Source of the DNA: Betaproteobacteria bacterium
GTDB lineage: Bacteria > Pseudomonadota > Gammaproteobacteria > Burkholderiales > Rhodocyclaceae
Direction of reading: 5' to 3'
Assembly: GCA_016234745.1 (NCBI GenBank)
Contig: JACRAR010000046.1
Location: 1-64,000 of the forward strand
Length of the DNA stretch: 64,000 nt
Positions within the stretch are counted from its first letter, which is position 1; the number at the start of each line of letters is the position of its first letter. The position numbers and the translations under genes were made by a program. Of the stretch, positions 1 through 8,212 are shown in pieces. Under the pieces are notes generated by a model. The model was given only the letters and a program-made list of their open reading frames with translations, searched no databases and was not told the origin of the DNA.

Positions 1-315
1 CAGATCGCTTCGGCACCAGTCCTCAACGTGCTTACGCCAGAATGCTAACCCGTGTCTTTTCGCCATCACTCGTACCTTCGAAAAGATCACACGTTTCCAC
101 AGCTCAGCCAAAAACTACAGGTGGTGCCGACAGTCGCTTACGAAGAATTCCCACCGGTAAGTGGAAGCATCGGTGTAGCATGGTTCAGGGAAGCTGATCG
201 TTTATTCCCTGACATGCTGAAAGCGGCCGATGAATTGATGTATGAAGTAAAGGAAAGCGGTAAAAGCAATATCCGCTTTAAACCCTTCACTGCGACGAGC
301 CAGTCCAAAAATTAA
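1..315 (+). pseudogene. C-terminal end of a GGDEF (diguanylate cyclase) protein, cut at window start, possibly frameshifted
   Basis: The last ~60 residues read SGSIGVA followed by DMLKAADELMYEVKESGKS, the usual final strand and helix of a GGDEF domain. The domain would make c-di-GMP, but its GG(D/E)EF loop and most of the fold lie outside the window. This frame has a TAA at 46-48, so the readable part begins at GTG 52. Neither other forward frame upstream gives recognisable GGDEF sequence. Either the gene is broken by a frameshift or stop, or it is a relic; the edge prevents a decision. A LapA-domain gene follows after 15 nt on the same strand. Confidence 0.6.
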
Positions 316-330
316 AGGTATTAAATCACC

Positions 331-711
331 ATGCAATTACTCATTATTACCGGGATGCTCATCGCTGCATGCGGCGTCATTTTTGCGCTGCAGAACAATG
401 TTTCCGTGACTGTCACTTTTCTGTTCTGGAACTTCGAAAGTTCATTGGCGCTCGTTATCTTGTTGGCCATCGCTGCCGGTGGCTTCATCATCGCGTTGGT
501 CTCGACGCCATCTACACTCCGCAAACAATGGGCGCTTGGCCGTCAGCGGAAACGTATAACGGAACTGGAACAAATCTGCGACGAAATGAAGGCCAGAATC
601 CAAATCCTTCAACCACAGGTTCTTTCCGTAGAGTCAGAGACAACTGAGGCGACTTCCTATGTTGGCCTCAAACAGATCATCGCGGGCCAGGACAGCAAGT
701 CGGACGTTTGA
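331..711 (+). CDS. LapA-domain (DUF1049) small inner-membrane protein
   Basis: A 126-residue protein with a hydrophobic N-terminal segment (residues ~2-20), a short stretch containing ALQNN and FLFWNFESS, and a second membrane segment (~38-60). A charged, helical cytoplasmic tail follows (RKQWALGRQRKRITELEQI). This two-helix plus coiled-coil layout is that of the lipopolysaccharide assembly protein A domain. In enterobacteria, LapA works with LapB in controlling LPS synthesis. No lapB-like TPR gene is visible beside it, so that role is not established here. It starts 15 nt after the GGDEF fragment and may be co-transcribed with it. Confidence 0.75.
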   Translation: MQLLIITGMLIAACGVIFALQNNVSVTVTFLFWNFESSLALVILLAIAAGGFIIALVSTPSTLRKQWALGRQRKRITELEQICDEMKARIQILQPQVLSVESETTEATSYVGLKQIIAGQDSKSDV

Positions 712-802
712 CCGGCATTCATATAGATCAACCAATGGCTTCACTAACGCAATCCACACCCGTCAAGCGCAGCTTGCCGGGCGAGTTCCAGCAGTTCGCT
801 GA

Positions 803-1174
803 TTAGAACAACTGGCGATGTCTCACTCGTCCCGGTGCATGAGTCATCAGTGCCGAAGCAACCAGCAGAACCCAAAACAGGGTTGCATCGACACCCGTCC
901 ACCAGCCTACCAATATCAGCAGGACCAGTTTGAGGAAAACCAATTGACCATTGAATTGGCGGAAGTAGGCCGGTTCGGCCCAGCGGTCGAGAGCGGCGAT
1001 GCCGATGCCGCTGGCGACCAGTAGTGCTGCGTACCACGCTGTTGCCGGACTGGTCACGGCGCCCAGCACCGCAGCGCCTAAACCCACCACGCCGACCAGG
1101 TGCACGGCGCGAAGCAGATTGATGATCAGGCCGCGTCCGGCGAAATCGCGACGCGTATTGGTATCTGTGCTCAT
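803..1174 (-). CDS. Small integral membrane protein of unknown function
   Basis: A 123-residue protein with about four hydrophobic segments (residues ~17-40, 42-62, 78-92, 96-112) and a basic C-terminus (RVRHRQLF). Its ATG overlaps the ribD stop by 4 nt (ATGA at 1171-1174), so it is translationally coupled as the last gene of the glyA-nrdR-ribD group. I do not recognise the family. The motif WAEPAYFRQFNGQLVFLKL lies between the second and third segments. A link to riboflavin synthesis is suggested only by position. Confidence 0.7.
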   Translation of the reverse strand: MSTDTNTRRDFAGRGLIINLLRAVHLVGVVGLGAAVLGAVTSPATAWYAALLVASGIGIAALDRWAEPAYFRQFNGQLVFLKLVLLILVGWWTGVDATLFWVLLVASALMTHAPGRVRHRQLF

Positions 1175-2283
1175 TGCCAGCGTGCCAGAAGGCGCAGATC
1201 CTTGCCGACGCGGCGCAGATCGATGATGTGCAGATCCTTGCGGCCGGCGAGATCGGTCAGTTCCGGGAGATGAAACATTCCCCTGGCGGCATCCCCCAGC
1301 AGCGTGGGCGCGAGATACAGCAGGAGCTCATCGACCAAGCCCGCACGCAACAGCGAGCCGCTGAGCTTGAATCCGGCTTCGCTGTGAATTTCGTTGATGC
1401 CGCGCTGCGCCAATGCCTCCATGAGTGCTGCCAGATCGACCTTGCCTTGAGCGTTTGGCAGCAGCAGCACCTCGCAGCCCATATTGCGCAAAGCGTCGAT
1501 CTTGGCGCCGTCGGGCACCGCTGCTACTATCATGGCATTACCCCCTTCCAGCATCTTTGCCGTCAGCGGAATTTCCAGGCGGCTGTCGACCACTACCCGC
1601 TGCGGTTGGCGGGAGGTCTCGATAGCGCGGACCGTGAGGTGCGGATCGTCGTCCTTGACCGTGCCGATGCCGGTGAGGATGGCACAGGCACGCGCGCGCC
1701 AGCGCTGGCCGTCCTGGCGTGCGGCAGGACCGGTGATCCACTGGCTGCGGCCATTGTTCAAAGCGGTCTTGCCATCCAGGCTGGCGGCGAGTTTGAGGCG
1801 CAGCCAGGGGCGTCCGCGGGTCATGCGCGAGACGAAGCCTTGGTTCAGTTCCAGAGCTTCGCCGGCCATCAGTCCGCAAGCGGTCGCAATACCGGCTGAC
1901 TGCAGGCGCGCCAAGCCCTGACCGGCGACTTGGGGGTTGGGATCCTGCATGGCGGCGATCACGCGCACAATGCCCGCCTCGATCAATGCTTCGCTGCATG
2001 GCGGCGTGCGGCCTTGGTGACTGCAGGGTTCCAGTGTGACATAGGCGGTCGCGCCGCGCGCGTCGCCGGCATGTTGGCGGGCATCGAGCAGCGCCTGGAT
2101 TTCGGCATGGTTTTGTCCGGCTGGCTGGGTGTAACCCTCGCCGATTTTCTTGCCGTCGCGCACCAGAACGCAGCCGACGCGCGGGTTCGGGGTGGTGTTG
2201 AAAAGGCATAGGCGTGCCTGCCGCAACGCCTGCGCCATGAAACGATGATCGGTGGCTGAAAATGTCGGTGACTCGTCACGCAC
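1171..2283 (-). CDS. ribD: Bifunctional riboflavin deaminase/reductase RibD
   Basis: Catalyses the second and third steps of riboflavin synthesis: deamination of the diaminopyrimidine, then NADPH-dependent reduction of the ribosyl side chain. The N-terminal cytidine-deaminase-like domain carries the zinc ligands in HAEIQAL and PCSHQGRTPPC. The C-terminal RibD_C reductase domain includes LKLAASLDGKTAL and a late ALAQRGINEIHSEAG segment. Length of ~370 aa is normal. A TTG at 2289 is only 2 nt from the Shine-Dalgarno CCGGAG. The in-frame GTG at 2283 is correctly spaced, so I chose it. Lies 18 nt after nrdR, and overlaps the downstream membrane gene by 4 nt. Confidence 0.95.
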   Translation of the reverse strand: MRDESPTFSATDHRFMAQALRQARLCLFNTTPNPRVGCVLVRDGKKIGEGYTQPAGQNHAEIQALLDARQHAGDARGATAYVTLEPCSHQGRTPPCSEALIEAGIVRVIAAMQDPNPQVAGQGLARLQSAGIATACGLMAGEALELNQGFVSRMTRGRPWLRLKLAASLDGKTALNNGRSQWITGPAARQDGQRWRARACAILTGIGTVKDDDPHLTVRAIETSRQPQRVVVDSRLEIPLTAKMLEGGNAMIVAAVPDGAKIDALRNMGCEVLLLPNAQGKVDLAALMEALAQRGINEIHSEAGFKLSGSLLRAGLVDELLLYLAPTLLGDAARGMFHLPELTDLAGRKDLHIIDLRRVGKDLRLLARWQ

Positions 2284-2301
2284 CTTCAAATCTCCGGCTC
2301 T

Positions 2302-2790
2302 TCAGGATTTCGTGCCGGAACGCGGCGTCCGTGGCACACGCGGCTTCTTGACTTCTCTGATGGCGTCGGAAAATTCCTCGACATCCGCGAAGTTCCGATA
2401 CACCGAGGCGAAGCGGATGTAGGCGATCTTGTCGAGCTTCTTGAGCTCGCGCATCACCAGTTCGCCAATCTTGTCGCTTGGCACTTCGCGTTCGCCCAGC
2501 GTGACCAGCTTTTCCTCGATGCGGTCGATGGCGACGTCGACGCTTTCGGTGGTAACCGGACGCTTGCGCAATGCCAGCATCATGCTGGCAAGGACTTTTT
2601 CTCGGTCGTATTCGGCTCGGCTGCCGTTCTTCTTGACGAGGTGCGGCAATTGCAATTCGACGCGCTCGTAGGTGGTGAAGCGTTTGTCGCACACCAGGCA
2701 ACGCCTGCGCCGCCGCACTGTGTCGCCGTCCTCGTTCTCGCGGGTGTCGACGACCTGCGTATTAGGTTCGGCGCAATAAGGGCATTTCAT
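2302..2790 (-). CDS. nrdR: Transcriptional repressor NrdR
   Basis: A 162-residue regulator of ribonucleotide reductase genes. The N-terminal zinc ribbon has CPYC at residues 3-6 and CLVC at ~31-34, with [18 protein letters not shown] typical of the family. The ATP-cone domain follows ([20 protein letters not shown]). The ATP-cone senses ATP/dATP, and the protein binds NrdR boxes upstream of nrd operons; none was seen here. It lies between glyA and ribD, the common betaproteobacterial order. The start codon is inside a perfect 17-bp inverted repeat (separate entry), so its own translation may be structurally controlled. Confidence 0.96.
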   Translation of the reverse strand: MKCPYCAEPNTQVVDTRENEDGDTVRRRRRCLVCDKRFTTYERVELQLPHLVKKNGSRAEYDREKVLASMMLALRKRPVTTESVDVAIDRIEEKLVTLGEREVPSDKIGELVMRELKKLDKIAYIRFASVYRNFADVEEFSDAIREVKKPRVPRTPRSGTKS

Positions 2791-2821
2791 GATTCACTCC
2801 TCAAGAGTGAATCATGAAATG
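2783..2821 (-). promoter_or_regulatory. Perfect 17-bp inverted repeat covering the nrdR start codon
   Basis: Arms at 2783-2799 and 2805-2821 are exactly complementary, separated by 5 nt. In the minus-strand transcript the loop and inner stem carry the Shine-Dalgarno GAGGAG, and the nrdR ATG sits in the 3' arm. A hairpin of this strength would hide the initiation region. It is not a terminator, as no U-run follows. Whether it is a real control element or a fold-back duplication of the gene start cannot be decided from one sequence. Confidence 0.75.
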
Positions 2822-2874
2822 TCCGTGGGGCTGTGAAGCCCCAAAGGCGGAAGTATTGGCCCCCCGCCCCCCAG

Positions 2875-2894
2875 CCCCCGCCCCAAGGCGGGGG
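2875..2894. repeat. Short GC-rich palindrome between nrdR and glyA
   Basis: CCCCCGCC, loop CCAA, then GGCGGGGG: a perfect 8-bp stem within a C-rich run (2860-2882). It lies downstream of glyA (minus strand). It has no T-run on either side, so it is more like a REP-type palindrome than a clear intrinsic terminator. Confidence 0.45.
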
Positions 2895-2943
2895 AGTCAA
2901 CGTGCATGCTGGGTTTTGTGGGCAGGTGCGAACCATGTTTTGG

Positions 2944-4188
2944 TCATGCGTATACCGGGAAGCGTTTGCACAACTCGTTGACCTTGTTTTGGACGCCGGC
3001 GATCACTGCCGCATCAGCCGGGGCATCGAGCACGTCGGCAATCAGGTGGGCGATCTGCTCGGCTTCGATCTCGGTGAAGCCGCGCGTGGTCATCGCGGGC
3101 GTGCCGATGCGGATGCCGGATGTGACCATGGGTTTTTGCGGATCGTTGGGGATGGCATTCTTGTTGACCGTGATGTGCGCCTTGCCCAGCGCGGCCTCGG
3201 CTTCCTTGCCGGTGATGTTTTTGGCACGCAGGTCGACCAGGAATACATGCGACTCGGTGCGGCCGGAAACGATGCGCAGGCCGCGCGTAGAGAGCACCTT
3301 CACCATGACCTGGGCGTTTTCGATGACCTGTTCCTGGTAATTGCGGAACTCGGGTTCCAGCGCTTCCTTGAACGCCACCGCCTTGGCGGCGATCACGTGC
3401 ATCAGCGGGCCGCCCTGGAGTCCGGGGAAGATTGCCGAATTGATGGCTTTCTCGTGTTCGGCTTTCATCAGGATCAGGCCGCCGCGCGGGCCGCGCAAGG
3501 TTTTATGGGTGGTCGACGTGACCACATCGGCATGCGGCACCGGGTTCGGGTAGAAGCCCACCGCGACCAATCCGGCGTAGTGCGCCATGTCGACCATGAA
3601 GATCGCGCCGACTTTCTTGGCGACTGCGGCAAAGCGCTCGAAGTCGATGCGCAGGCTGTAGGCCGAAGCGCCGGCGATGATCAGCTTGGGCTTGTGCTCC
3701 AGCGCCAGTTTCTCCATCTTGTCGTAATCGATTTCCTCGCGTTCGTTGAGGCCGTAGGGCACGATGTTGAACCACTTGCCGCTCATGTTGAGGGCCATGC
3801 CATGGGTGAGATGGCCGCCTTCGGCCAGGCTCATGCCCATGATCGTATCGCCCGGCTTGAGGAAGGCCATGAGCACCGCCTGGTTCGCCTGGGAGCCGGA
3901 ATTCGGCTGGACGTTAGCCGCATCGGCGCCAAACAGCTGCTTGGCGCGGTCGATTGCCAGTTGCTCGGCGACATCGACATGCTCGCAGCCGCCATAGTAG
4001 CGCTTGCCGGGATAACCCTCGGCGTATTTGTTGGTGAGTTGCGAACCCTGCGCTTCGAGCACGGCGTAGGAAACGTAATTCTCCGACGCGATAAGCTCGA
4101 TGTGGTCTTCCTGGCGACGGTTCTCGGACTGGATTGCCTGCCACAGTTCCTGATCGACTTTGGCGAGGGTTTTCTGTTTGGAAAACAT
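2944..4188 (-). CDS. glyA: Serine hydroxymethyltransferase GlyA
   Basis: Cytosolic PLP enzyme interconverting serine plus tetrahydrofolate with glycine plus methylene-tetrahydrofolate. The 414-aa length is standard. Diagnostic sequences are [10 protein letters not shown] near the N-terminus, [11 protein letters not shown], and the PLP-lysine motif [14 protein letters not shown]. The ATG is preceded by a good Shine-Dalgarno (TTTTTTGGAGCAATAA). Just upstream of that site lie two tandem structured repeats (4207-4312). The gene heads the minus-strand order glyA-nrdR-ribD; the 153-nt gap to nrdR contains two palindromes. Confidence 0.97.
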   Translation of the reverse strand: MFSKQKTLAKVDQELWQAIQSENRRQEDHIELIASENYVSYAVLEAQGSQLTNKYAEGYPGKRYYGGCEHVDVAEQLAIDRAKQLFGADAANVQPNSGSQANQAVLMAFLKPGDTIMGMSLAEGGHLTHGMALNMSGKWFNIVPYGLNEREEIDYDKMEKLALEHKPKLIIAGASAYSLRIDFERFAAVAKKVGAIFMVDMAHYAGLVAVGFYPNPVPHADVVTSTTHKTLRGPRGGLILMKAEHEKAINSAIFPGLQGGPLMHVIAAKAVAFKEALEPEFRNYQEQVIENAQVMVKVLSTRGLRIVSGRTESHVFLVDLRAKNITGKEAEAALGKAHITVNKNAIPNDPQKPMVTSGIRIGTPAMTTRGFTEIEAEQIAHLIADVLDAPADAAVIAGVQNKVNELCKRFPVYA

Positions 4189-4206
4189 TTATTGCTCCAA
4201 AAAATG

Positions 4207-4312
4207 TTTCAGTGAAGGCGAATGCGCGAAGCGCATTATGCCGGAACTAAAACTTGGCGGTTTCAGTGAAGGCTCGCGCAAAGCGCGTCAAGCCGGAACT
4301 AAAACATGGCGG
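4207..4312 (-). promoter_or_regulatory. Two adjacent hairpin-forming repeats in the glyA leader
   Basis: Tandem units at 4207-4260 (54 bp) and 4261-4312 (52 bp). The outer parts are nearly identical (TTTCAGTGAAGGC at one end, GCCGGAACTAAAAC plus TGGCGG at the other). The centres differ in sequence, but each is self-complementary. Read on the minus strand, each unit can fold with an outer stem GTTTTAGT/ACTGAAAC, an internal loop, GGC/GCC, and an inner hairpin: AATGCGC-TTC-GCGCATT near glyA, CGCGC-TTT-GCGCG in the distal copy. The array ends about 18 nt before the glyA ATG. I cannot match it to a known riboswitch class. Confidence 0.6.
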
Positions 4313-4432
4313 TTCGGCGGGGGAGGTATTGGGATTTGTGATTTTACCACTTTGGTCTGGCCAACCTGAGCACGAGGTTTTGCCTGAATTGGTTCCGCGG
4401 AAACGAAAAGGCGGAAAACGGCTGCATGCCTT

Positions 4433-4438
4433 TATAAT
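4433..4438 (+). promoter_or_regulatory. Possible -10 element for the TRAP permease operon
   Basis: TATAAT at 4433-4438, about 100 nt before the dctQ-type start. No convincing -35 hexamer lies 16-18 nt upstream, so this is only a candidate. Confidence 0.3.
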
Positions 4439-4535
4439 CCGTGTCGGCCGAGTTGACTAAGGTTACGTGGCCCGCATTATTCAGTCTGTGCGGAAGAGCA
4501 ATTATTCACCGCAGGTTCAGGGAGGAAAGACTCGC

Positions 4536-5195
4536 ATGCAACCCCTGCTAAAACTATCCGGCGTCATCGACAACATCAATCTCCGCCTCGGCAAGGCGAC
4601 CACCTGGCTGATACTCATTGTCGTGGTCATCAGCGCCGGCAATGCCGTGATGCGCTATGCCGTCAATTGGAGCTCCAACGGCTTGCTGGAAATCCAGTGG
4701 TATTTGTTCTCGGCCATTTTTTTGCTTTGCTCCGGTTATGTCCTGTTGAACAACGAACATATCCGCATCGACGTCATCGCCGGGCGGCTTTCTCCGCGTG
4801 CCCAGAACTGGATCGATGTGTTCGGCATCCTGGCTTTTTTGTTGCCCATGGCAATCATCACCATGTACCTGTCCTGGCCGGTATTCATCAATGCCTGGGA
4901 TAGCGGCGAAGGATCGCCCAATCCGGGCGGGTTGATCCGCTGGCCGGTGCGGCTGCTGATGCCGATTGGCTTTCTGCTCCTGACCCTGCAAGGATTTTCC
5001 GAACTCATCAAGCGTGTTGCCTTCCTCGCCGGCCAGGCTCCGAATCCCCTCGACAAGGTGAAAGGCCCGACCGCGGAGGAAGAACTGGCCGAGGCCATCA
5101 GGAAGCGTCAGGTGGCTCCTGAGGTTGCCGACATCGTCGAAATGAATCGTGACATGGTGGAAGACGACAAGCCGCACGAAGGGAGCAGGAAATGA
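4536..5195 (+). CDS. TRAP transporter small permease (DctQ/FcbT2 type)
   Basis: Small membrane subunit of a tripartite ATP-independent periplasmic transporter. The start at ATG 4536 follows GGGAGGAAAG; an in-frame GTG at 4467 would add 23 polar residues without a visible ribosome site. Four membrane segments are evident (ATTWLILIVVVISAGNAVM, LEIQWYLFSAIFLLCSGYVLL, VFGILAFLLPMAIITMYL, LLMPIGFLLLTLQGFSELI), with the family-typical LEIQWYLF before helix 2. The C-terminus is charged and cytoplasmic. It overlaps the large permease by 4 nt. The sequence resembles the mannitol/chloroaromatic TRAP group, but the substrate is not determined. Confidence 0.88.
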   Translation: MQPLLKLSGVIDNINLRLGKATTWLILIVVVISAGNAVMRYAVNWSSNGLLEIQWYLFSAIFLLCSGYVLLNNEHIRIDVIAGRLSPRAQNWIDVFGILAFLLPMAIITMYLSWPVFINAWDSGEGSPNPGGLIRWPVRLLMPIGFLLLTLQGFSELIKRVAFLAGQAPNPLDKVKGPTAEEELAEAIRKRQVAPEVADIVEMNRDMVEDDKPHEGSRK

Positions 5196-6919
5196 CCGAG
5201 TTCATCATCGCCAACATGGCGCCGATCATCTTCGGTTCGCTGGTGGTCTTCCTCCTGCTGGGTTTCCCGGTTGCCTTCGCCCTGGCCGCCAATGGCGTGA
5301 TCTTCGGCTGGATCGGCATCGAGCTGGGACTGTTCCAGCCCACCTTCTTTCAAGCGCTGCCGGAGCGGATTTTCGGCGGCATCATGAACAACGACACTTT
5401 GCTGGCGATCCCCTTCTTCACCTTCATGGGGCTGATCCTGGAACGCTCCGGCATGGCCGAGGATCTGCTCGATACCATCGGCCAGCTGTTTGGCCCGGTG
5501 CGTGGCGGCCTGGCTTACGCGGTGGTCCTGGTCGGTGCCATGCTGGCTGCCACGACCGGTGTCGTCGCCGCTTCGGTGATTTCGATGGGGCTGATCTCCT
5601 TGCCCATCATGATGCGCTACGGCTACGACCGCAGGCTGGCCTCGGGAGTGATTGCGGCTTCGGGCACGCTGGCCCAGATCATTCCGCCTTCACTGGTGCT
5701 GATCATCATGGCCGACCAGCTCGGCAAGTCGGTCGGCGACATGTACAAGGGCGCTTTCGTGCCGGGCTTTGTCTTGTCCGGCCTGTACATCGGCTATGTG
5801 TTGCTGGTGACGATGGTCAAGCCGCAGTGGGCGCCAGCGCTGCCGGCGGAAGCCCGCGTGTTCCGCGAATCCAGCGGCAAGACCGGCTCAACCTCTTTGC
5901 TGGTTCTGACCATCCTCTCAGTGGCCGCTGCCTTCGCCTACGTCAAGCTTCGCCTTCCTGCCGACAATCCGCTGGACGAGACCATCGTCATCGGCATGCT
6001 GGTCGGCATTGGTTTCGCTTTCGCGCTGGCGGTGCTCGATAGCCTGCTCAAGTTAAACCTGCTGTCGGCGATGGCACGGAAAGTGACCTTCGTCCTGATC
6101 CCGCCGCTGGCATTGATCTTCCTCGTGCTGGGCACCATTTTCCTGGGCATCGCCACGCCGACCGAGGGTGGCGCGATGGGTGCGGCCGGTGCGATCTTGA
6201 TGGCGCTGGCGCGCAATCGGCTGACATGGTCCCTGCTCAAGCAGGCGATGGACAGTACTGCCAAGCTGACCACCTTCGTGGTATTCATCCTCGTCGGCGC
6301 CCGCGTGTTCAGCCTGACGTTCTATGGCGTGGATGGCCACAAGTGGGTCGAGCATTTGCTGACCGACTTGCCCGGCGGACAGATCGGCTTCCTGATCGTG
6401 GTGAATATCCTGGTCTTCGTACTGGCCTTCTTCCTCGATTTCTTCGAGTTGTCGTTCATCGTCGTGCCCCTGCTCGGCCCGGTGGCGGACAAGCTGGGGA
6501 TCGACCTGATCTGGTTCGGCGTGCTGCTCGGCATCAACATGCAGACTTCCTTCATGCATCCGCCTTTCGGCTTCGCCTTGTTCTACCTGCGCTCGGTGGC
6601 GCCGAGCCTGCCCTACAAGGACGCCCAGACCGGCAAGCTGACGGACCCGATTACGACCGGGCAGATCTATTGGGGCGCGATTCCCTTTGTGATTATCCAA
6701 CTTATCATGGTTGGATTGGTGATCGCCTTCCCGCAATTGGTCGGTCACGACCCGAAAGTGGCCGCCGGCGGTCCGGAAATCGATATCCAGCAAATGCTGC
6801 AGGATGACAGCAACAAGGCGCCCAGCCCCGGTGATCTGACGCCCCCGCCGGCAAGCCAGGCGCCCGGTCAGAGCGATGACGATATCACCAAGGCGTTCAA
6901 GGACCCGGGCAAGAACTAA
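5192..6919 (+). CDS. TRAP transporter large permease (DctM/FcbT3 type)
   Basis: A 575-residue transport subunit, expected to couple Na+ entry to solute uptake. It has roughly a dozen hydrophobic helices, starting LVVFLLLGFPVAFALAANGV. It includes NNDTLLAIPFFTFMGLILERSGM, GAMLAATTGVVAASVISMG and ASGTLAQIIPPSLVLIIMADQ, all characteristic of the DctM family. It is longer than the ~430-aa DctM proteins, as the FcbT3/TakM-like group is, and ends in a Pro/Ser/Asp-rich cytoplasmic tail. The ATGA overlap at 5192 couples it to the small permease. A bidirectional terminator lies 17 nt after the stop. Confidence 0.9.
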   Translation: MTEFIIANMAPIIFGSLVVFLLLGFPVAFALAANGVIFGWIGIELGLFQPTFFQALPERIFGGIMNNDTLLAIPFFTFMGLILERSGMAEDLLDTIGQLFGPVRGGLAYAVVLVGAMLAATTGVVAASVISMGLISLPIMMRYGYDRRLASGVIAASGTLAQIIPPSLVLIIMADQLGKSVGDMYKGAFVPGFVLSGLYIGYVLLVTMVKPQWAPALPAEARVFRESSGKTGSTSLLVLTILSVAAAFAYVKLRLPADNPLDETIVIGMLVGIGFAFALAVLDSLLKLNLLSAMARKVTFVLIPPLALIFLVLGTIFLGIATPTEGGAMGAAGAILMALARNRLTWSLLKQAMDSTAKLTTFVVFILVGARVFSLTFYGVDGHKWVEHLLTDLPGGQIGFLIVVNILVFVLAFFLDFFELSFIVVPLLGPVADKLGIDLIWFGVLLGINMQTSFMHPPFGFALFYLRSVAPSLPYKDAQTGKLTDPITTGQIYWGAIPFVIIQLIMVGLVIAFPQLVGHDPKVAAGGPEIDIQQMLQDDSNKAPSPGDLTPPPASQAPGQSDDDITKAFKDPGKN

Positions 6920-6935
6920 AGTTCTGCTGCGGCAT

Positions 6936-6970
6936 AAAAAAAGCCCTGCGGCATGCCGCAGGGCTTTTTT
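6936..6970. terminator. Bidirectional intrinsic terminator between the converging TRAP genes
   Basis: A perfect palindrome at 6943-6964 (GCCCTGCGGC and its complement) is flanked by seven A on the left and six T on the right. It therefore works for the + strand permease genes and the - strand binding-protein gene. Confidence 0.93.
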
Positions 6971-6984
6971 GCTGTTCCCGGATG

Positions 6985-8067
6985 TTACTTGATGTGTTGC
7001 TGCAGGAAGCTGTCCATGCCGAGTTCGGCCACGCTGAACCACTGGTTCTGCGTTTTCTGGTATTTGAGGAACTCGTCGTAGATTTTCTTGAAGTGCGCGT
7101 TCTTGGCCGATTCGTCGCTGTACAACTGGACGGCGGCCTTGTAGGCGGCTTCGAGAATTTCGTTAGAGTAACGTTTCAGCTTGACGCCTTGCTGCACCAG
7201 GCTGCGCAATGCCGCCGGGTTCTTGTGGTCGTATTCGGCCATCATGGTGACGTTGGCTTCATACGCGGCAGCCTCGAAAGCGGCCTTGTAGTCGGCGGGC
7301 AGCGCATCCCACGCCTTCTTGTTGACGAAGAAGTGAATCACCGGACCCGGCTCCCACCAGCCCGGGAAGTAATAGTTCTTGGCGACCTTTTGGAAACCGA
7401 GCTTCTCATCGTCGTAAGGGCCGACCCATTCGGCGGCATCGATGGTACCTTTTTCCAGGGCGGGATAGATGTCGGCGCCCGGAATCTGCTGCGTCACCAT
7501 GCCCAGTGCCGAGAATACGGCGCCGCCAAGACCAGCGATGCGCATCTTGATGCCTTTGACATCGGCCAGCGTATTGATTTCCTTGCGGAACCAGCCGCCC
7601 ATCTGGACGCCGGTGTTGCCGCCGACGAAGGAAACGACGTTGTAGTTGCTGTAAAAATCGTCGAGCAGCTTCTGGCCGCCGCCGTAGTAGATCCAGGCGT
7701 TCATCTGGCGGCAGTTCATGCCGAACGGAACGGCGGTGCCGAAGGCAAAGGTGCGATCCTTGCCGACATAATAGTAGGAACAGGTGTGGCAACATTCGAC
7801 CGTGCCGTTCTGCACCACATCCAGCGCTTGTCCGCCCGGGGCGACTTCACCGGGAGCGAAGACTTGAACCTGGAACTTGCCACCGGTGATCGCATTAAGC
7901 CGCTTCGATAGAACTTCGGCGCCACCGTAGATCGTATCCAGGCTCTTCGGGAAGCTGGAGGTCAGGCGCCATTTGATGGTCGGCGCAGTTTGTGCGATAG
8001 CCGGGGCGGCGCCGGCAGCCAGGATGCCAGCCAAACCCGCATCCTTAAGGAATTTGCGTCTTTCCAT
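6985..8067 (-). CDS. TRAP transporter periplasmic binding protein (DctP/TakP-FcbT1 type), Tat signal
   Basis: Captures the substrate and delivers it to the DctQM-like membrane subunits. The N-terminus has MERRKFLKDAG followed by a hydrophobic stretch and AIAQ, a twin-arginine signal. The mature part has IKWRLTSSFPKSLDTIYGG, GQALDVVQNGTVE, the conserved arginine in KGIKMRIAGLGG and EWVGPYDDEKLG, as in binding proteins for 2-oxoacids, mannitol or chloroaromatics. Two cysteines (CCHTC near residue 92) sit where relatives often have other residues. A good GGAG lies before the ATG. It converges on its permeases and so must have its own promoter, unlike the usual single dctPQM operon. Confidence 0.9.
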   Translation of the reverse strand: MERRKFLKDAGLAGILAAGAAPAIAQTAPTIKWRLTSSFPKSLDTIYGGAEVLSKRLNAITGGKFQVQVFAPGEVAPGGQALDVVQNGTVECCHTCSYYYVGKDRTFAFGTAVPFGMNCRQMNAWIYYGGGQKLLDDFYSNYNVVSFVGGNTGVQMGGWFRKEINTLADVKGIKMRIAGLGGAVFSALGMVTQQIPGADIYPALEKGTIDAAEWVGPYDDEKLGFQKVAKNYYFPGWWEPGPVIHFFVNKKAWDALPADYKAAFEAAAYEANVTMMAEYDHKNPAALRSLVQQGVKLKRYSNEILEAAYKAAVQLYSDESAKNAHFKKIYDEFLKYQKTQNQWFSVAELGMDSFLQQHIK

Positions 8068-8212
8068 GGAAAATCTCCAAAAAATTTAAGTTGATTTCCG
8101 CACCGATGAACCCGTAGCGGAAGATGATCCCTGCCTACCGGGGATGCTGAAGGATACTACAAAACATGGGCTAGAACTGCTTCTGCTAATACCCCAACAT
8201 CAGGGATGGGTG

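Noticed and set aside
2833-4215. Long + strand open frame (460 codons) opposite glyA
   Set aside because: It is the antisense of glyA, produced by GC-rich codon bias; the minus strand has all the GlyA motifs.
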